DNA of 64,000 nucleotides from Paenibacillus sp. cl123 (GTDB lineage Bacteria > Bacillota > Bacilli > Paenibacillales > NBRC-103111): positions 814,585-878,584 of the forward strand of contig NZ_FMYY01000001.1 in assembly GCF_900101595.1 (NCBI RefSeq), in the 5' to 3' direction. Below the pieces are notes generated by a model, which saw nothing but the letters and a program-made list of their open reading frames with translations, was not told the origin of the DNA and did no database searches. Below are positions 25,564 to 34,141 of the stretch, piece after piece. A program made the position numbers and the translations under genes. Each line of letters begins with the position of its first letter. Within the stretch, counting starts at the first letter, position 1.

Positions 25564-26433
25564 TTACCCGTGGTCGGAAGAAGCTGCATGACCCGGAATG
25601 ACCGCTTCAAATGCCGACTGCAGCTGCTGAGTGACCGGGCCGGGCGCCCCATTGCGAACGAGGCGTTCGTCAATGCGGACAATCGGCATAATCTCGGCCG
25701 TCGTGCTGGTGAGGAACACTTCATCCGCCTGGGCAAGAGCCTCCAGCGTGAACGGCTCCTCCACGACCTGAATACCCAGCTGGCGCGCCAGCCGGAGAAC
25801 GACCAGGCGCGTAACGCCGTGCAGGATCAGATGGTTAGCCGGATGCGTGCGCAGGACTCCGTTTTTGACGATCATCACGTTGGAGGCGCTGCACTCGGTG
25901 ACTGTGCCTGAACGGTGAAAGATGACCTCGTCGGCGCCACGGTCCAGCGCTTCCTGCTTGGCGAGCACGTTCGGGAGCAGGTTCAGCGTCTTCAGGTCGC
26001 AGCGCAGCCAGCGTATATCCTCGGCAGTGATGGCCTGGATTCCCTTGCGCATATCCTCCTGCGGCCTGTCGGCTTCGGTCGTGTAAGCCATCAGCACCGG
26101 CTCGGCCAGCGGAGGGAAAGGATGGGAGCGGGCGGCGATGCCCCGGGTTATTTGCATATAAATATTGCCCGTCTGCAGATCATTCTTGCGGATCAGCTCT
26201 TCCAGCCGGGCTGCTATCTGAGAGCGGGAGTGGGGAAGCGTTATGCGCAGCGCCTTGGCCGTTCTCTCCAGACGGTCAAAATGAGCGGATGGCTCGAACA
26301 TGGAGCCGCTGTAAACACGGAACACCTCATACAAACCGTCTCCGAAATAATAGCCGCGATCATCCGGCGAAATATGTACAGACTGCCGGGGAATCAGCTC
26401 GTTCTGATACCAGATCCAGCTGCCTTGAGACAT
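25564..26433 (-). CDS. dat: D-amino-acid transaminase
   Basis: A class IV PLP aminotransferase of 289 residues. The schiff-base lysine is K148 in CDLKTLNLLPN (K145 of the Bacillus enzyme), with E in VTECSASNVMIV holding the pyridine nitrogen. The N-terminal GDGLYEVFRVYSG and the HLILHGVTR loop are diagnostic of D-alanine aminotransferase rather than branched-chain enzymes. It interconverts D-alanine and D-glutamate for peptidoglycan. The ATG at 26433 has AAGGAGGAG upstream. It is monocistronic and divergent from nrdJ. Confidence 0.93.
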   Translation of the reverse strand: MSQGSWIWYQNELIPRQSVHISPDDRGYYFGDGLYEVFRVYSGSMFEPSAHFDRLERTAKALRITLPHSRSQIAARLEELIRKNDLQTGNIYMQITRGIAARSHPFPPLAEPVLMAYTTEADRPQEDMRKGIQAITAEDIRWLRCDLKTLNLLPNVLAKQEALDRGADEVIFHRSGTVTECSASNVMIVKNGVLRTHPANHLILHGVTRLVVLRLARQLGIQVVEEPFTLEALAQADEVFLTSTTAEIMPIVRIDERLVRNGAPGPVTQQLQSAFEAVIPGHAASSDHG

Positions 26434-26474
26434 CGATGGCTCCTCCTTATATGGAACAAATTAGAAATTTTTGG

Positions 26475-26488
26475 CGAACGTTTGTTTG
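26475..26488. promoter_or_regulatory. LexA(DinR)-box-like site
   Basis: CGAACGTTTGTTTG fits CGAAC-N4-GTTYG except in one inner position. It is 42 bp upstream of dat and 300 bp upstream of nrdJ. An ACGTTTG direct repeat follows. Confidence 0.35.
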
Positions 26489-26788
26489 TACGTTTGCGTG
26501 ATTATATGATAATATAACTATAGACTATCAAGGGCGGCGGCAGAAGTCAAAGCAGCCGAAGGTTCCGCCCGCTGGCTGGAGAAAGCAGGCTGCAGTGTCG
26601 AAATCTCAAGAATGGAGGCGTGAAATAAAGAGCAAGCGGCCGAAAATGAGAGAGAACAGGAAGATGACGAGCAGTAACTCGGGCAGAGCGGATTCCGTCT
26701 ATTCGTACTACTACATATAGTGTTGTATAATGATTTAACATCCAGATGTTGAGAATTTTTAGCTACTAAATGCCGGGAGGTTGTTGTC
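26489..26788 (+). other. Upstream region of nrdJ
   Basis: A TATAAT -10 at 26726-26731 has only a weak -35 17-18 bp before it. GGGAGG at 26775-26780 serves nrdJ. A short frame at 26646-26720 (MRENRKMTSSNSGRADS..., 24 codons) is too short to judge. No cobalamin riboswitch is seen. Confidence 0.45.
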
Positions 26789-29416
26789 TTGAAGACCGTA
26801 CAGCAAGCCAAATTGGAAGGACTTAGCGAAAAAATCTTTCTTGACCGCTATGCGATGAAAAATGCCGACACGAGCCATACGAAGGTAGGAGACACCGTGC
26901 TGGTGTTGACTAAGGACGATCCCAAATTTCCGGCCAAGGAGGTCGGAGAGGTTATCGCACGGGAAGGCAAGCAGGTGAAGGTCAAGGTGCGCAGCGGCGA
27001 CATTGTCGAATCCTCCGTCGAAAAGCTGACTCTGACGCTTGAGAAGACGCCTGAGCAGATGTGGGACAGGCTGGCCGGGGCGATGGCATCCGTAGAAGCG
27101 ACTCCGGAGAAGCGCAAGGAATGGACGGAGAATTTCCGCTATATTCTGGACGATTGGAAGCTGGTGCCCGGAGGGCGGATTGCGGCAGGCGCCGATGCGA
27201 GCGACGAGCTGACGCTGTTCAACTGCTATGTCATCCCTTCTCCCCATGACAGCCGGGGCGGGATTATGGCGACTTTATCGGAAATGACCGAGATTATGGC
27301 GCGCGGAGGCGGCGTAGGCATCAATCTGTCTTCTTTGCGTCCGCGCCGTGCCGTCGTAAAAGGCGTGAATGGCTCGTCGAGCGGTGCCGTATCCTGGGGC
27401 GGTCTGTTCAGCTACACGACTGGGCTGATCGAGCAGGGAGGCAGCCGCCGCGGCGCGCTGATGCTGATGATGAACGATTGGCATCCCGATGTGGTGGACT
27501 TTATCACGGTCAAACAGTCGATGGGGCAGATTACGAATGCCAACTTGTCGGTTTGTGTAAGCAACGCTTTTATGAAGGCTGTCAAGGAAGACCTCGACTG
27601 GGAGCTGGTGTACCCCGATACGACCGACCCGGACTATGACAAGCTGTGGGACGGCGATCTGGACAAATGGCGGAACGCAGGCAAGCCGGTCAACACGTAC
27701 CGCACGGTCAAAGCCCGCGAAGTATGGCATACGATCATCGAGTCCGCGTGGAAATCGGCAGAGCCGGGCGTCGTGTTCATGGAATATTACAACCAGATGT
27801 CCAACAGCTGGTATTTCAATCCGATTATATGTACGAATCCGTGTGGGGAACAAGGACTTCCGGCTTGGGGCGTGTGCAACCTGTCGGCTATCAACCTGTC
27901 CAAGTTCTACGACGAGGAGAACCATGATGTGGACTGGGCGGAGCTGGCCAAGGTCGTACGGTTCTCGACGCGCTTCCTGGACAATGTCATCGATAAGACG
28001 CCGTATCATTTCGAGGAAAACCGGGTGAATCAGCAGGGCGAACGCCGTATTGGGCTTGGTTCGATGGGGCTGGCCGAGCTGATGATCAAGCTGAATATCC
28101 GATACGGAAGTCCGGAATCGCTAGAGTTTCTGGATCGCATCTACGGTTTTATGGCCCGTGAGGCGTACCTGGCATCGGCGGATATTGCCGAGGAGAAGGG
28201 TTCGTTCACGCAGTTTGATGCGGAGAAATTTTTGCAGAGCGGGTTCATGAAGACGATGACCGGCACTTATCCGGAGGTCGGCGCGGCCGTGAAGCAGAAG
28301 GGCATGCGCAACGTTACGGTCATTACCCAAGCGCCTACCGGCAGCACCGGGACGATGGTCGGAACCTCGACCGGGATCGAGCCTTACTTCGCCTTCGAAT
28401 ATTACCGGCAAAGCCGGCTGGGCTTCGACAAGCAATATGTGCCGATCGCCCAGCAGTGGAAGGATCAGCATCCGGATCAAGACCTGCCGGACTACTTCGT
28501 CACTGCGATGGATCTGTCGGCCGAGGACCATATCCGGGCGCAGGCAGCCATCCAGAAGTGGGTGGACAGCTCCATCTCGAAGACGGCCAACTGCCCGTCC
28601 GACTTTACGGTCGAGGAGACGAAGCGGCTGTACGAGCTGGCCTTCGATCTCGGCTGCAAAGGAGTAACGATCTACCGCGACGGCAGCCGGGACGTTCAGG
28701 TGCTTAGTACGGAAAAGAAGGAAGAGAAGAAGGATGAAGCTGTCGCTTCGGCGACCGTCACTGCTCCGCTCCAAGGAACGGCAGAGATCGCGTCGGCGGC
28801 GGCAACGGCAGCCGGAGAGCCGGCTTCACTAACCCGTCTGACCGAATCGCTTGCCGTGAATATCGACGCCAAGACGGAGCAGGTATTCGACAAGCAGTAC
28901 AAGCGGCGGCCACAGGCGTTGCGGGGAGCGACCTACAAGTTCAATACACCGTTCGGGATGGCGTATATTACGATCAACGATATGAACGGCTCGCCGAGCG
29001 AAATCTTCCTGAACGTCGGTAAGGCCGGCTCCGATGTATTCGCGATGTCGGAGGCGCTCGGCCGCGTCTGCTCCCTGTTCCTGCGGTATGGGGATCATGG
29101 CAATAAGGTGCAGCTGCTGGTGAAGCATCTGAAAGGCATCGGCGGCTCGGGCGCGATAGGCTTTGGCGCGAACCGCGTCGAGTCCATCGCCGACGCCGTG
29201 GCCAAGGCGCTGGAGATGCATGGCGAGCAGGAGGAGCCGGTGGACAACTATGTCACCGCTACCCAGGAGGTCGTGATGGAAGCACCGGCCCAATATGCGG
29301 TAACCCGAAATGCGGCGACATCGCTGGACCTGTGTCCGTCCTGCGGCTCGGCTTCGCTGATTAACAGCGAGGGCTGCAAGAACTGTTCGAACTGCGGGTA
29401 TAGCAGGTGCTCGTAG
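26789..29416 (+). CDS. nrdJ: Adenosylcobalamin-dependent (class II) ribonucleotide reductase
   Basis: An 875-residue NrdJ that makes deoxyribonucleotides without oxygen or a second subunit. The reductase barrel shows FNCYVIPSP, GGGVGINLSSLRP, TNPCGEQ and NRVNQQGERRIGLGSMGL. A ~90-residue low-complexity Ala/Glu linker is followed by the C-terminal domain and a zinc ribbon (LCPSCGSASLINSEGCKNC with the redox cysteines CGYSRC). The start is TTG at 26789, with GGGAGG 8 nt upstream and no better codon. There is no nrdE/F neighbour, and a strong terminator follows at 29545. It is likely a monocistronic housekeeping gene. Confidence 0.95.
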   Translation: MKTVQQAKLEGLSEKIFLDRYAMKNADTSHTKVGDTVLVLTKDDPKFPAKEVGEVIAREGKQVKVKVRSGDIVESSVEKLTLTLEKTPEQMWDRLAGAMASVEATPEKRKEWTENFRYILDDWKLVPGGRIAAGADASDELTLFNCYVIPSPHDSRGGIMATLSEMTEIMARGGGVGINLSSLRPRRAVVKGVNGSSSGAVSWGGLFSYTTGLIEQGGSRRGALMLMMNDWHPDVVDFITVKQSMGQITNANLSVCVSNAFMKAVKEDLDWELVYPDTTDPDYDKLWDGDLDKWRNAGKPVNTYRTVKAREVWHTIIESAWKSAEPGVVFMEYYNQMSNSWYFNPIICTNPCGEQGLPAWGVCNLSAINLSKFYDEENHDVDWAELAKVVRFSTRFLDNVIDKTPYHFEENRVNQQGERRIGLGSMGLAELMIKLNIRYGSPESLEFLDRIYGFMAREAYLASADIAEEKGSFTQFDAEKFLQSGFMKTMTGTYPEVGAAVKQKGMRNVTVITQAPTGSTGTMVGTSTGIEPYFAFEYYRQSRLGFDKQYVPIAQQWKDQHPDQDLPDYFVTAMDLSAEDHIRAQAAIQKWVDSSISKTANCPSDFTVEETKRLYELAFDLGCKGVTIYRDGSRDVQVLSTEKKEEKKDEAVASATVTAPLQGTAEIASAAATAAGEPASLTRLTESLAVNIDAKTEQVFDKQYKRRPQALRGATYKFNTPFGMAYITINDMNGSPSEIFLNVGKAGSDVFAMSEALGRVCSLFLRYGDHGNKVQLLVKHLKGIGGSGAIGFGANRVESIADAVAKALEMHGEQEEPVDNYVTATQEVVMEAPAQYAVTRNAATSLDLCPSCGSASLINSEGCKNCSNCGYSRCS

Positions 29417-29544
29417 TGGGAGAGTGAAAGTGATTTTGCGTAAAATTTGTGATTTTAATGAAAATAAGCTAACAGTTTAAAACAACAAATGGGATTAGTT
29501 ACGCTCATTTACGTATTATGACGGTAATGGTATTGCTTCTAGCC

Positions 29545-29607
29545 AAGCGGCGCAAGAAGAGAAGGGTGTACAACGGGTACATCCCTCTTTTTGTGCCGCT
29601 TTTTTGT
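29545..29607 (+). terminator. Long terminator downstream of nrdJ
   Basis: AAGCGGCGCAAGAAGAG...GTAC pairs with GTAC...CTCTTTTTGTGCCGCTT, then a T-run (29599-29606). Confidence 0.9.
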
Positions 29608-29717
29608 ATAAACATACACTCAATAAAAAGACAGCGTGCAGACAGAGTAGTTGCGATATGTGGTATATTTTATTTAATTACGTTGTTTACCAGAGGTGCT
29701 TATGAATTCTCATTTTG

Positions 29718-30080
29718 ATCGAGATGTCGCCGCTGGACGTGTGTATGGTCGAGCTATCCAGCTCTCGGCTGATGGATATGACGCGCGCTCCCCATGTGGC
29801 GCTGATTCACAACCACTCGCCAAATCACCTACCTGGATGGGCACAGCGACATGAATGAAAATACCGCCGCCACGCTTCACGCACACTGTTTGCTGTGGAT
29901 TGCAGGCGAGGGGAGATAAAAAGGTTTCGTTTGACGATATGGTCAGGTTATTGGCTGCATGAAAAGGTGCTGCTGAGCCCTGCCTGTACTGCATTTGAGC
30001 AATACCGCAACTTTGAAGAGCACGGGCGACACTTTCTAGAGCTGTTCGAGACGTTGTGTCGGTCGGAGGGAAAGGATTAG
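29718..30080 (+). pseudogene. Decayed murD (UDP-MurNAc-L-Ala:D-Glu ligase) remnant
   Basis: Bases 29718-29857 read VCMVELSSSRLMDMTR followed by APHVALIHNHSPNHLP, the central ATPase part of MurD. After stops and a deletion, 29960-30080 read KVLLSPACTAFEQYRNFEEH, the conserved MurD C-terminus. The N-terminal UDP-binding domain and most of the rest are absent. A working murD must lie elsewhere. This looks like a second, paralogous or imported copy that has rotted between nrdJ and an accessory islet. Confidence 0.75.
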
Positions 30081-30115
30081 TTTTTCGGGAAACCTTATTT
30101 GCCCGGATATATGTG

Positions 30116-30139
30116 GCTAGCGGGAAACGTTAGCTTTTT
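30116..30139 (+). terminator. GCTAGCG hairpin with T-run
   Basis: GCTAGCG-GGAAA-CGTTAGC then TTTTT, 36 bp after the murD remnant. A near-identical hairpin recurs at 30729. Confidence 0.65.
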
Positions 30140-30274
30140 AATAAACAGCTAAGACCCGGCTGTCGGCATCGTTCGGTAGCCGCGTTGCGCTAACGGGCAG
30201 TCTACTGGGATAAAAGGAGTTAACCTTGGGGAATAGAATTATTACATAATAATTCATTTGATTGGAGAGTTATC

Positions 30275-30733
30275 ATGGGCTATGTGGAGGATTTAAGAAA
30301 AATAGTGGGGCATATTCCACTTATCCTTGTTGGTGCAGTGGTCATTATAATAAATGAGGAAAATAAAATATTACTTCAAAAACGTATGCATCATCCAGTA
30401 GGTCGTTATGGTTTACCAGGTGGCTTGATGGAATTGGGGGAGTCTACAGTGGAGACCGCTCAAAGAGAAGTTTATGAAGAAACAGGACTCCAGGTAAGTA
30501 ATCTTACATTGATTGATGTTTTCTCGGGAAAAGAAAATTTTATTAAAACTCCTAATGGGGATGAATTTTATGTTGTTGTTACAGCTTATTGGACAAGACA
30601 ATTTAGCGGTAATTTGAAAATAAATGATGCAGAATCCATGAGTTTGGAGTTTATAGATATGGATAAGCTTCCTGAGAACATGCCGAGAAGTCACAGAGAA
30701 ATAATTAAAAGGTGCATAGCTTCGTTGAGCTAG
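30275..30733 (+). CDS. NUDIX hydrolase
   Basis: A 152-residue pyrophosphohydrolase. The NUDIX box is complete: GGLMELGESTVETAQREVYEETG, that is G(x5)E(x7)REVxEExG. The preceding strands (AVVIIINEENKILLQKRM) and the GRYGLPGG turn fit ADP-ribose or nucleotide-cleaving members. The coding sequence is clearly AT-rich compared with nrdJ, which suggests transfer. GGAGAG precedes the ATG. It is flanked on both sides by related GCTAGCGGGAA hairpins. Confidence 0.9.
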   Translation: MGYVEDLRKIVGHIPLILVGAVVIIINEENKILLQKRMHHPVGRYGLPGGLMELGESTVETAQREVYEETGLQVSNLTLIDVFSGKENFIKTPNGDEFYVVVTAYWTRQFSGNLKINDAESMSLEFIDMDKLPENMPRSHREIIKRCIASLS

Positions 30734-30787
30734 CGGGAACGCTAGTGGAATAACCAAGGAGTAGACCGCCGCGCAGCTACTCCCTGG
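30729..30787. repeat. Paired hairpins after the NUDIX gene
   Basis: GCTAGCG-GGAA-CGCTAG (30729-30745, overlapping the stop codon region of the NUDIX gene) is followed by CCAAGGAGTAG (30754-30764) paired with CTACTCCCTGG (30777-30787). The first matches the hairpin at 30116, and GCGCTAACGGGCAG at 30186-30199 carries a related core. Confidence 0.65.
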
Positions 30788-30867
30788 TGTCGTAAACAGA
30801 GGATGACGTAGTAAAAAAGTAAGTAAGTGGATGCAACTATTAACTTCAGTAATAAAGGAGAAATAAA

Positions 30868-31164
30868 ATGACAAATAATTTGGTTTGGTTACAGCAATGG
30901 TTCTATGAACAATGTGATGGTGATTGGGAACATATGCAACAAATATATATTAATACGCTGGATAATCCTGGTTGGTCCATTAGAATTGATTTGCTTGAAA
31001 CGAGTCTTGAAAACGAAAATTTTAATAACATTCGTATAGAACGTACAGATACTGACTGGTTGATATGTAGAGTTGAGAACCACACATTTATGGGAAGTGG
31101 AGGAGTGTTTAATCTAAATGAAGTAATCGAGATTTTTAAGAATTGGGCAGTCTCAGTAAATTGA
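30868..31164 (+). CDS. Imm53-family immunity protein, no toxin partner
   Basis: A 98-residue protein. LQQWFYEQCDGDWEHM near the N-terminus, TLDNPGWSIRIDL and DWLICRVENHTFMGSGG reproduce the Imm53 pattern of polymorphic-toxin immunity proteins. These normally sit directly after a toxin gene and bind it. None is present within several kb, so it may guard against toxins of relatives or be left over from a lost module. Its AT-rich composition matches the neighbouring NUDIX gene. AAAGGAG is 7 nt before the ATG. Confidence 0.82.
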   Translation: MTNNLVWLQQWFYEQCDGDWEHMQQIYINTLDNPGWSIRIDLLETSLENENFNNIRIERTDTDWLICRVENHTFMGSGGVFNLNEVIEIFKNWAVSVN

Positions 31165-31423
31165 TATTACGAACCGTCGAAAAACTCAGTGATGACTTAA
31201 CTATAGGGAGACTATAGTTCAATCGGAGATTACAGTGAAATCCATTGTTGTCACTTAATCAAAACTGATAACGCTTTCAAAATTCATATACGATTCTCGT
31301 TAACATGTTCACCTTCTTGCCACTTCCTGGATGGATAAATTTCGGCGCTTTATGAACCCATACTATCATTACACTTTACTTATTATCAACAATAACAATA
31401 ACAGTTTATGGATGTACGTCGGC
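31165..31423. other. Intergenic stretch with a short perfect hairpin
   Basis: AACTATAG-GGAGA-CTATAGTT (31199-31219) is a perfect 8-bp stem. A catabolite-box-like word, TGATAACGCTTTCA (31266-31279), lies downstream of both flanking genes, so a role at a promoter is unlikely. No gene is seen. Confidence 0.4.
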
Positions 31424-32467
31424 TCAGCGAGGAATATTTAACCCAAGCATATGGCGTGCAATGTTGGCAATTTGGCCGGATTCTCCGACGAAATAATACA
31501 GTTGGGAATGATCCGATCGGACACCCAAATTGTTACCGTTCATTGAAGGGGCATGATATTCCAATTCCCCGAAGCCTCCCATTTTTTCTCCATCATAGAA
31601 AAACTGCATGCAGGACCCGGTGTAATCCGGCTTGCCTTCCGGATAATCGGGGTAGAGGGCAGAGGGGTTTACCTGGAACTGGCGAACGATCAAACTGGAA
31701 GTTTCCTTGCTTAATTTTCGGTAATAACCGAATCTTCCGGCGCTTTGCAGAGTATTGTACGAAAGCTTGAAGCTGTTGCCGCCGTCAAACGGGAAGCTTG
31801 CATAGTGATTCTGGCGATTTATCCGGATCTCTTCATGTTCCCGGTACATCACAAGCGGCTCGGAATCGCCCAGCACAGGAACCAAAACCGTGCCGCCAGG
31901 AGGGACCTGCAGGATCGACCAAAGGTTGAAGTAGAGTAACGGAGCATTCGAAACATGCTCCGCCTCGCGAAGGTGTTCAATGCGCGTTTCGCATTGGTAG
32001 CCGATGTAAGGAACCTGTGCCAGCTCACGGTGCTCGTTGGAATCGATCATCAGAAAAGGATTGGCAATCAGGCTATATTCCTTTGTCAGGTTAAGAGGAA
32101 CAATGCTTTGCTCCGGCCAATGGGTCAAAACGCAGGTTTGCCTGGTACGTACTATCCCCGCATTCCCCGAAGGGACAAAACGATAGGAGCCGGGATCGAG
32201 CTGTGATGGAATATCATAATTACCCGATGCATCGCGAAAAAAATCCATCTCGGGACTGATCCAGGTGCGGTCTCCTCCGACATTCCATGAGCCTTTTTCC
32301 AAGGCATGAATATCGGTCCATACAGCTGATTCCGTATGGTTAGCCGGTACGAGGCGAATCAGCCGGGAACCTCTTTCCAATATGACGGCGTACCCGCCCT
32401 TAGCATCTTTCAACAAACGATGGTTCTGATTTAAAGCCGTTAATTGTCGAAGCAAAGAATCGCTCAT
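31424..32467 (-). CDS. Galactose-mutarotase-like fold protein, uncharacterised
   Basis: A 347-residue cytoplasmic beta-rich protein. GGDRTWISPEMDFF and the surrounding strands resemble the supersandwich of aldose-1-epimerase-like proteins (DUF4380/DUF6786-type). The ending FGELEYHAPSMNG matches such proteins, which use acidic and His residues to bind sugars. I chose the ATG at 32467 (GGGGAGAG upstream), dropping 17 unsupported codons. It is divergent from the sugar transporter at 32796, and the palindrome at 32549 lies between them, so it may be in the same regulon. Enzymatic activity is unknown. Confidence 0.72.
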   Translation of the reverse strand: MSDSLLRQLTALNQNHRLLKDAKGGYAVILERGSRLIRLVPANHTESAVWTDIHALEKGSWNVGGDRTWISPEMDFFRDASGNYDIPSQLDPGSYRFVPSGNAGIVRTRQTCVLTHWPEQSIVPLNLTKEYSLIANPFLMIDSNEHRELAQVPYIGYQCETRIEHLREAEHVSNAPLLYFNLWSILQVPPGGTVLVPVLGDSEPLVMYREHEEIRINRQNHYASFPFDGGNSFKLSYNTLQSAGRFGYYRKLSKETSSLIVRQFQVNPSALYPDYPEGKPDYTGSCMQFFYDGEKMGGFGELEYHAPSMNGNNLGVRSDHSQLYYFVGESGQIANIARHMLGLNIPR

Positions 32468-32548
32468 TCGAATCTCTCCCCAGTTTCGTTTGATCGTGTA
32501 CCGTTTCGGATCGCACAATCACAATCATTGTGAAATATTCGCACGAAG

Positions 32549-32593
32549 TTGTCAACAATGATGTTGACAATATAACGAAAATCAATTTATACT
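32549..32593 (+). promoter_or_regulatory. Promoter with 22-bp perfect palindromic operator
   Basis: TTGTCAACA-ATGA-TGTTGACAA (32549-32570) is perfectly symmetric. Its right arm contains the -35 TTGACA (32564-32569), and TATACT (32588-32593) lies 18 bp on. The layout fits repression. The same word recurs at 37378-37387 and 37416-37427 next to the GntR gene. The remaining leader to 32796 has no recognised element. Confidence 0.7.
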
Positions 32594-32795
32594 GTCTTTC
32601 AAGAGGGCGCCGAGGTCAAGTGATCGCGATATCCTCTATGGTTGGTTCGACCGTTCGTTTCAAGTATAGTTTGTAAGCGATACCAAGAAGTTGAAAGGGG
32701 TGACCGTTTTTGCGTCTGACAGAATCATGGTGTATCGAAACAATTTTGGATGAATCGCTAATTTTGGGTTGCAATTTAAGGGGAGGTTTAGCGTG

Positions 32796-34109
32796 ATGAA
32801 GATCCATTCCAAAAAGTTGGCGGCATTGTCCGGTTTGGTGCTCACTTCGTTTCTTGCCGCTTGTTCAAACGGTGAAGAAACGGCTCGCACCGACAGCGTC
32901 AATAAATCAAAGACCTTGAAATTTATGGTTACTTCAGAAAATTACAGCGGCAGACTCAAGGATTTTATTTCGCATTATGAAGCAAAGAGCGGCAACCGCG
33001 TAGACGTTCAATTGTTTCCGGCAACGGAATTCGAGAATATGTTGAAAGTCAAAATGATGTCCAACGAAGGCCCTGATTTGTTCGTTACCGACGATATCGC
33101 CATGGCGCAATTCCAAGTCTCGAAAGCATGGTTCGAGGATCTTTCCGGAGAGCCCTGGACAAGCCGGTTGTCGGAAGGCGGCAAAAAAATCATTCAATGG
33201 AACGATGGCCGAATAACCGGATTGCCCATTACGAATCCGGGAGGTATGGGGATCTTGTATAACAAAGCGATTTTCAAAAAGCTTGGGCTTGAGGTTCCTG
33301 CGACTTGGGACGAATTTTTGAAAGTTTGCGATAAGATCAAGCAAGCGGGCATCGTTCCTGTCAATATCCAACTGGCCAACGGAAGCGAGTTCGGTACGAC
33401 GCATATGATGCATCAGCTATTTGCGAACGCCGAGCTGAATCGCGGCAAAGAAGCGGATCGATTCTGGCAAGATTTGAACACGCACAAGATCAATATAACG
33501 GAAGTGAAGGAGTATGAGCAGTCGCTTAATCAAATGGTGGAATTAAAAGAAAAGGGTTACATCAATGAAGATTTTATTTCAAACACATTTGAAATGACCC
33601 AGGAAAAATTGGGAACCGGCAAAGTGGCCATGCATCCGGCCGGCGATTTTATCCTTGAACCGCTGCTTAAGAAATATCCGGATATGGAACTGGGGTTCTT
33701 CTCCATGCCGTTCGGCAATACACCGGGTGCCATTTCACTCTACGCGGGGGTGGGGATCTCGGTTAATGCGAAAGCTTCGCACAAGGAAGAAGCGCTGGAG
33801 CTGATCCGATTATTTGCTTCCAAGGAGCAGCAAGAAATTTACTTGCAAAAGTCGCCGGGCATATCCGTCTTCTCCGACGTGAATGCCAAACAAAATATGA
33901 TCAGCGGAGATTTACAGCGTTACATGGATAATGGGAAAGCTTTTATGGGGATGTTCGGAAAGTATGAAGCCTGGAATGATATGGATGCCCGGAAAATCAT
34001 GCAGGAAATGATGCTGGGCGGGAAAAAGCCGGCACAAGTGCTCAAGGAGCTGAACGCCAAGATGGAAATCGTAGCCAAAGGAAAAAAACTTCCGGGGTGG
34101 AGCCAGTGA
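32796..34109 (+). CDS. Sugar ABC transporter substrate-binding lipoprotein (CUT1)
   Basis: A 437-residue extracellular solute-binding protein. The signal peptide KKLAALSGLVLTSF ends at the lipobox LAAC, so it is anchored outside the membrane by its cysteine. The body has the type 1 SBP pattern: NEGPDLFVTDD, GILYNKAIFKKLGLEVPATWDEF, and a C-terminal AWNDMDARKIMQEMMLGG. The start is ATG 32796, 9 nt after GGGGAGG (GTG 32793 is the alternative). It is the first gene of a transporter-enzyme operon whose promoter carries the palindromic operator. Confidence 0.93.
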   Translation: MKIHSKKLAALSGLVLTSFLAACSNGEETARTDSVNKSKTLKFMVTSENYSGRLKDFISHYEAKSGNRVDVQLFPATEFENMLKVKMMSNEGPDLFVTDDIAMAQFQVSKAWFEDLSGEPWTSRLSEGGKKIIQWNDGRITGLPITNPGGMGILYNKAIFKKLGLEVPATWDEFLKVCDKIKQAGIVPVNIQLANGSEFGTTHMMHQLFANAELNRGKEADRFWQDLNTHKINITEVKEYEQSLNQMVELKEKGYINEDFISNTFEMTQEKLGTGKVAMHPAGDFILEPLLKKYPDMELGFFSMPFGNTPGAISLYAGVGISVNAKASHKEEALELIRLFASKEQQEIYLQKSPGISVFSDVNAKQNMISGDLQRYMDNGKAFMGMFGKYEAWNDMDARKIMQEMMLGGKKPAQVLKELNAKMEIVAKGKKLPGWSQ

Positions 34110-34141
34110 ACGTTGAGCGCTTAGGATTGGAGGGGGATTGC

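Noticed and set aside
29518..29718. 66-codon frame after nrdJ
   Set aside because: It runs through the strong terminator stem and T-run; not a gene.
30116..30787. Integron gene-cassette (attC) boundaries around the NUDIX and Imm53 genes
   Set aside because: The hairpins are short and lack attC core sites (GTTRRRY); no integrase is present.
31266..31279. Catabolite (cre) box TGATAACGCTTTCA
   Set aside because: One mismatch and it lies between two gene 3' ends, not at a promoter.
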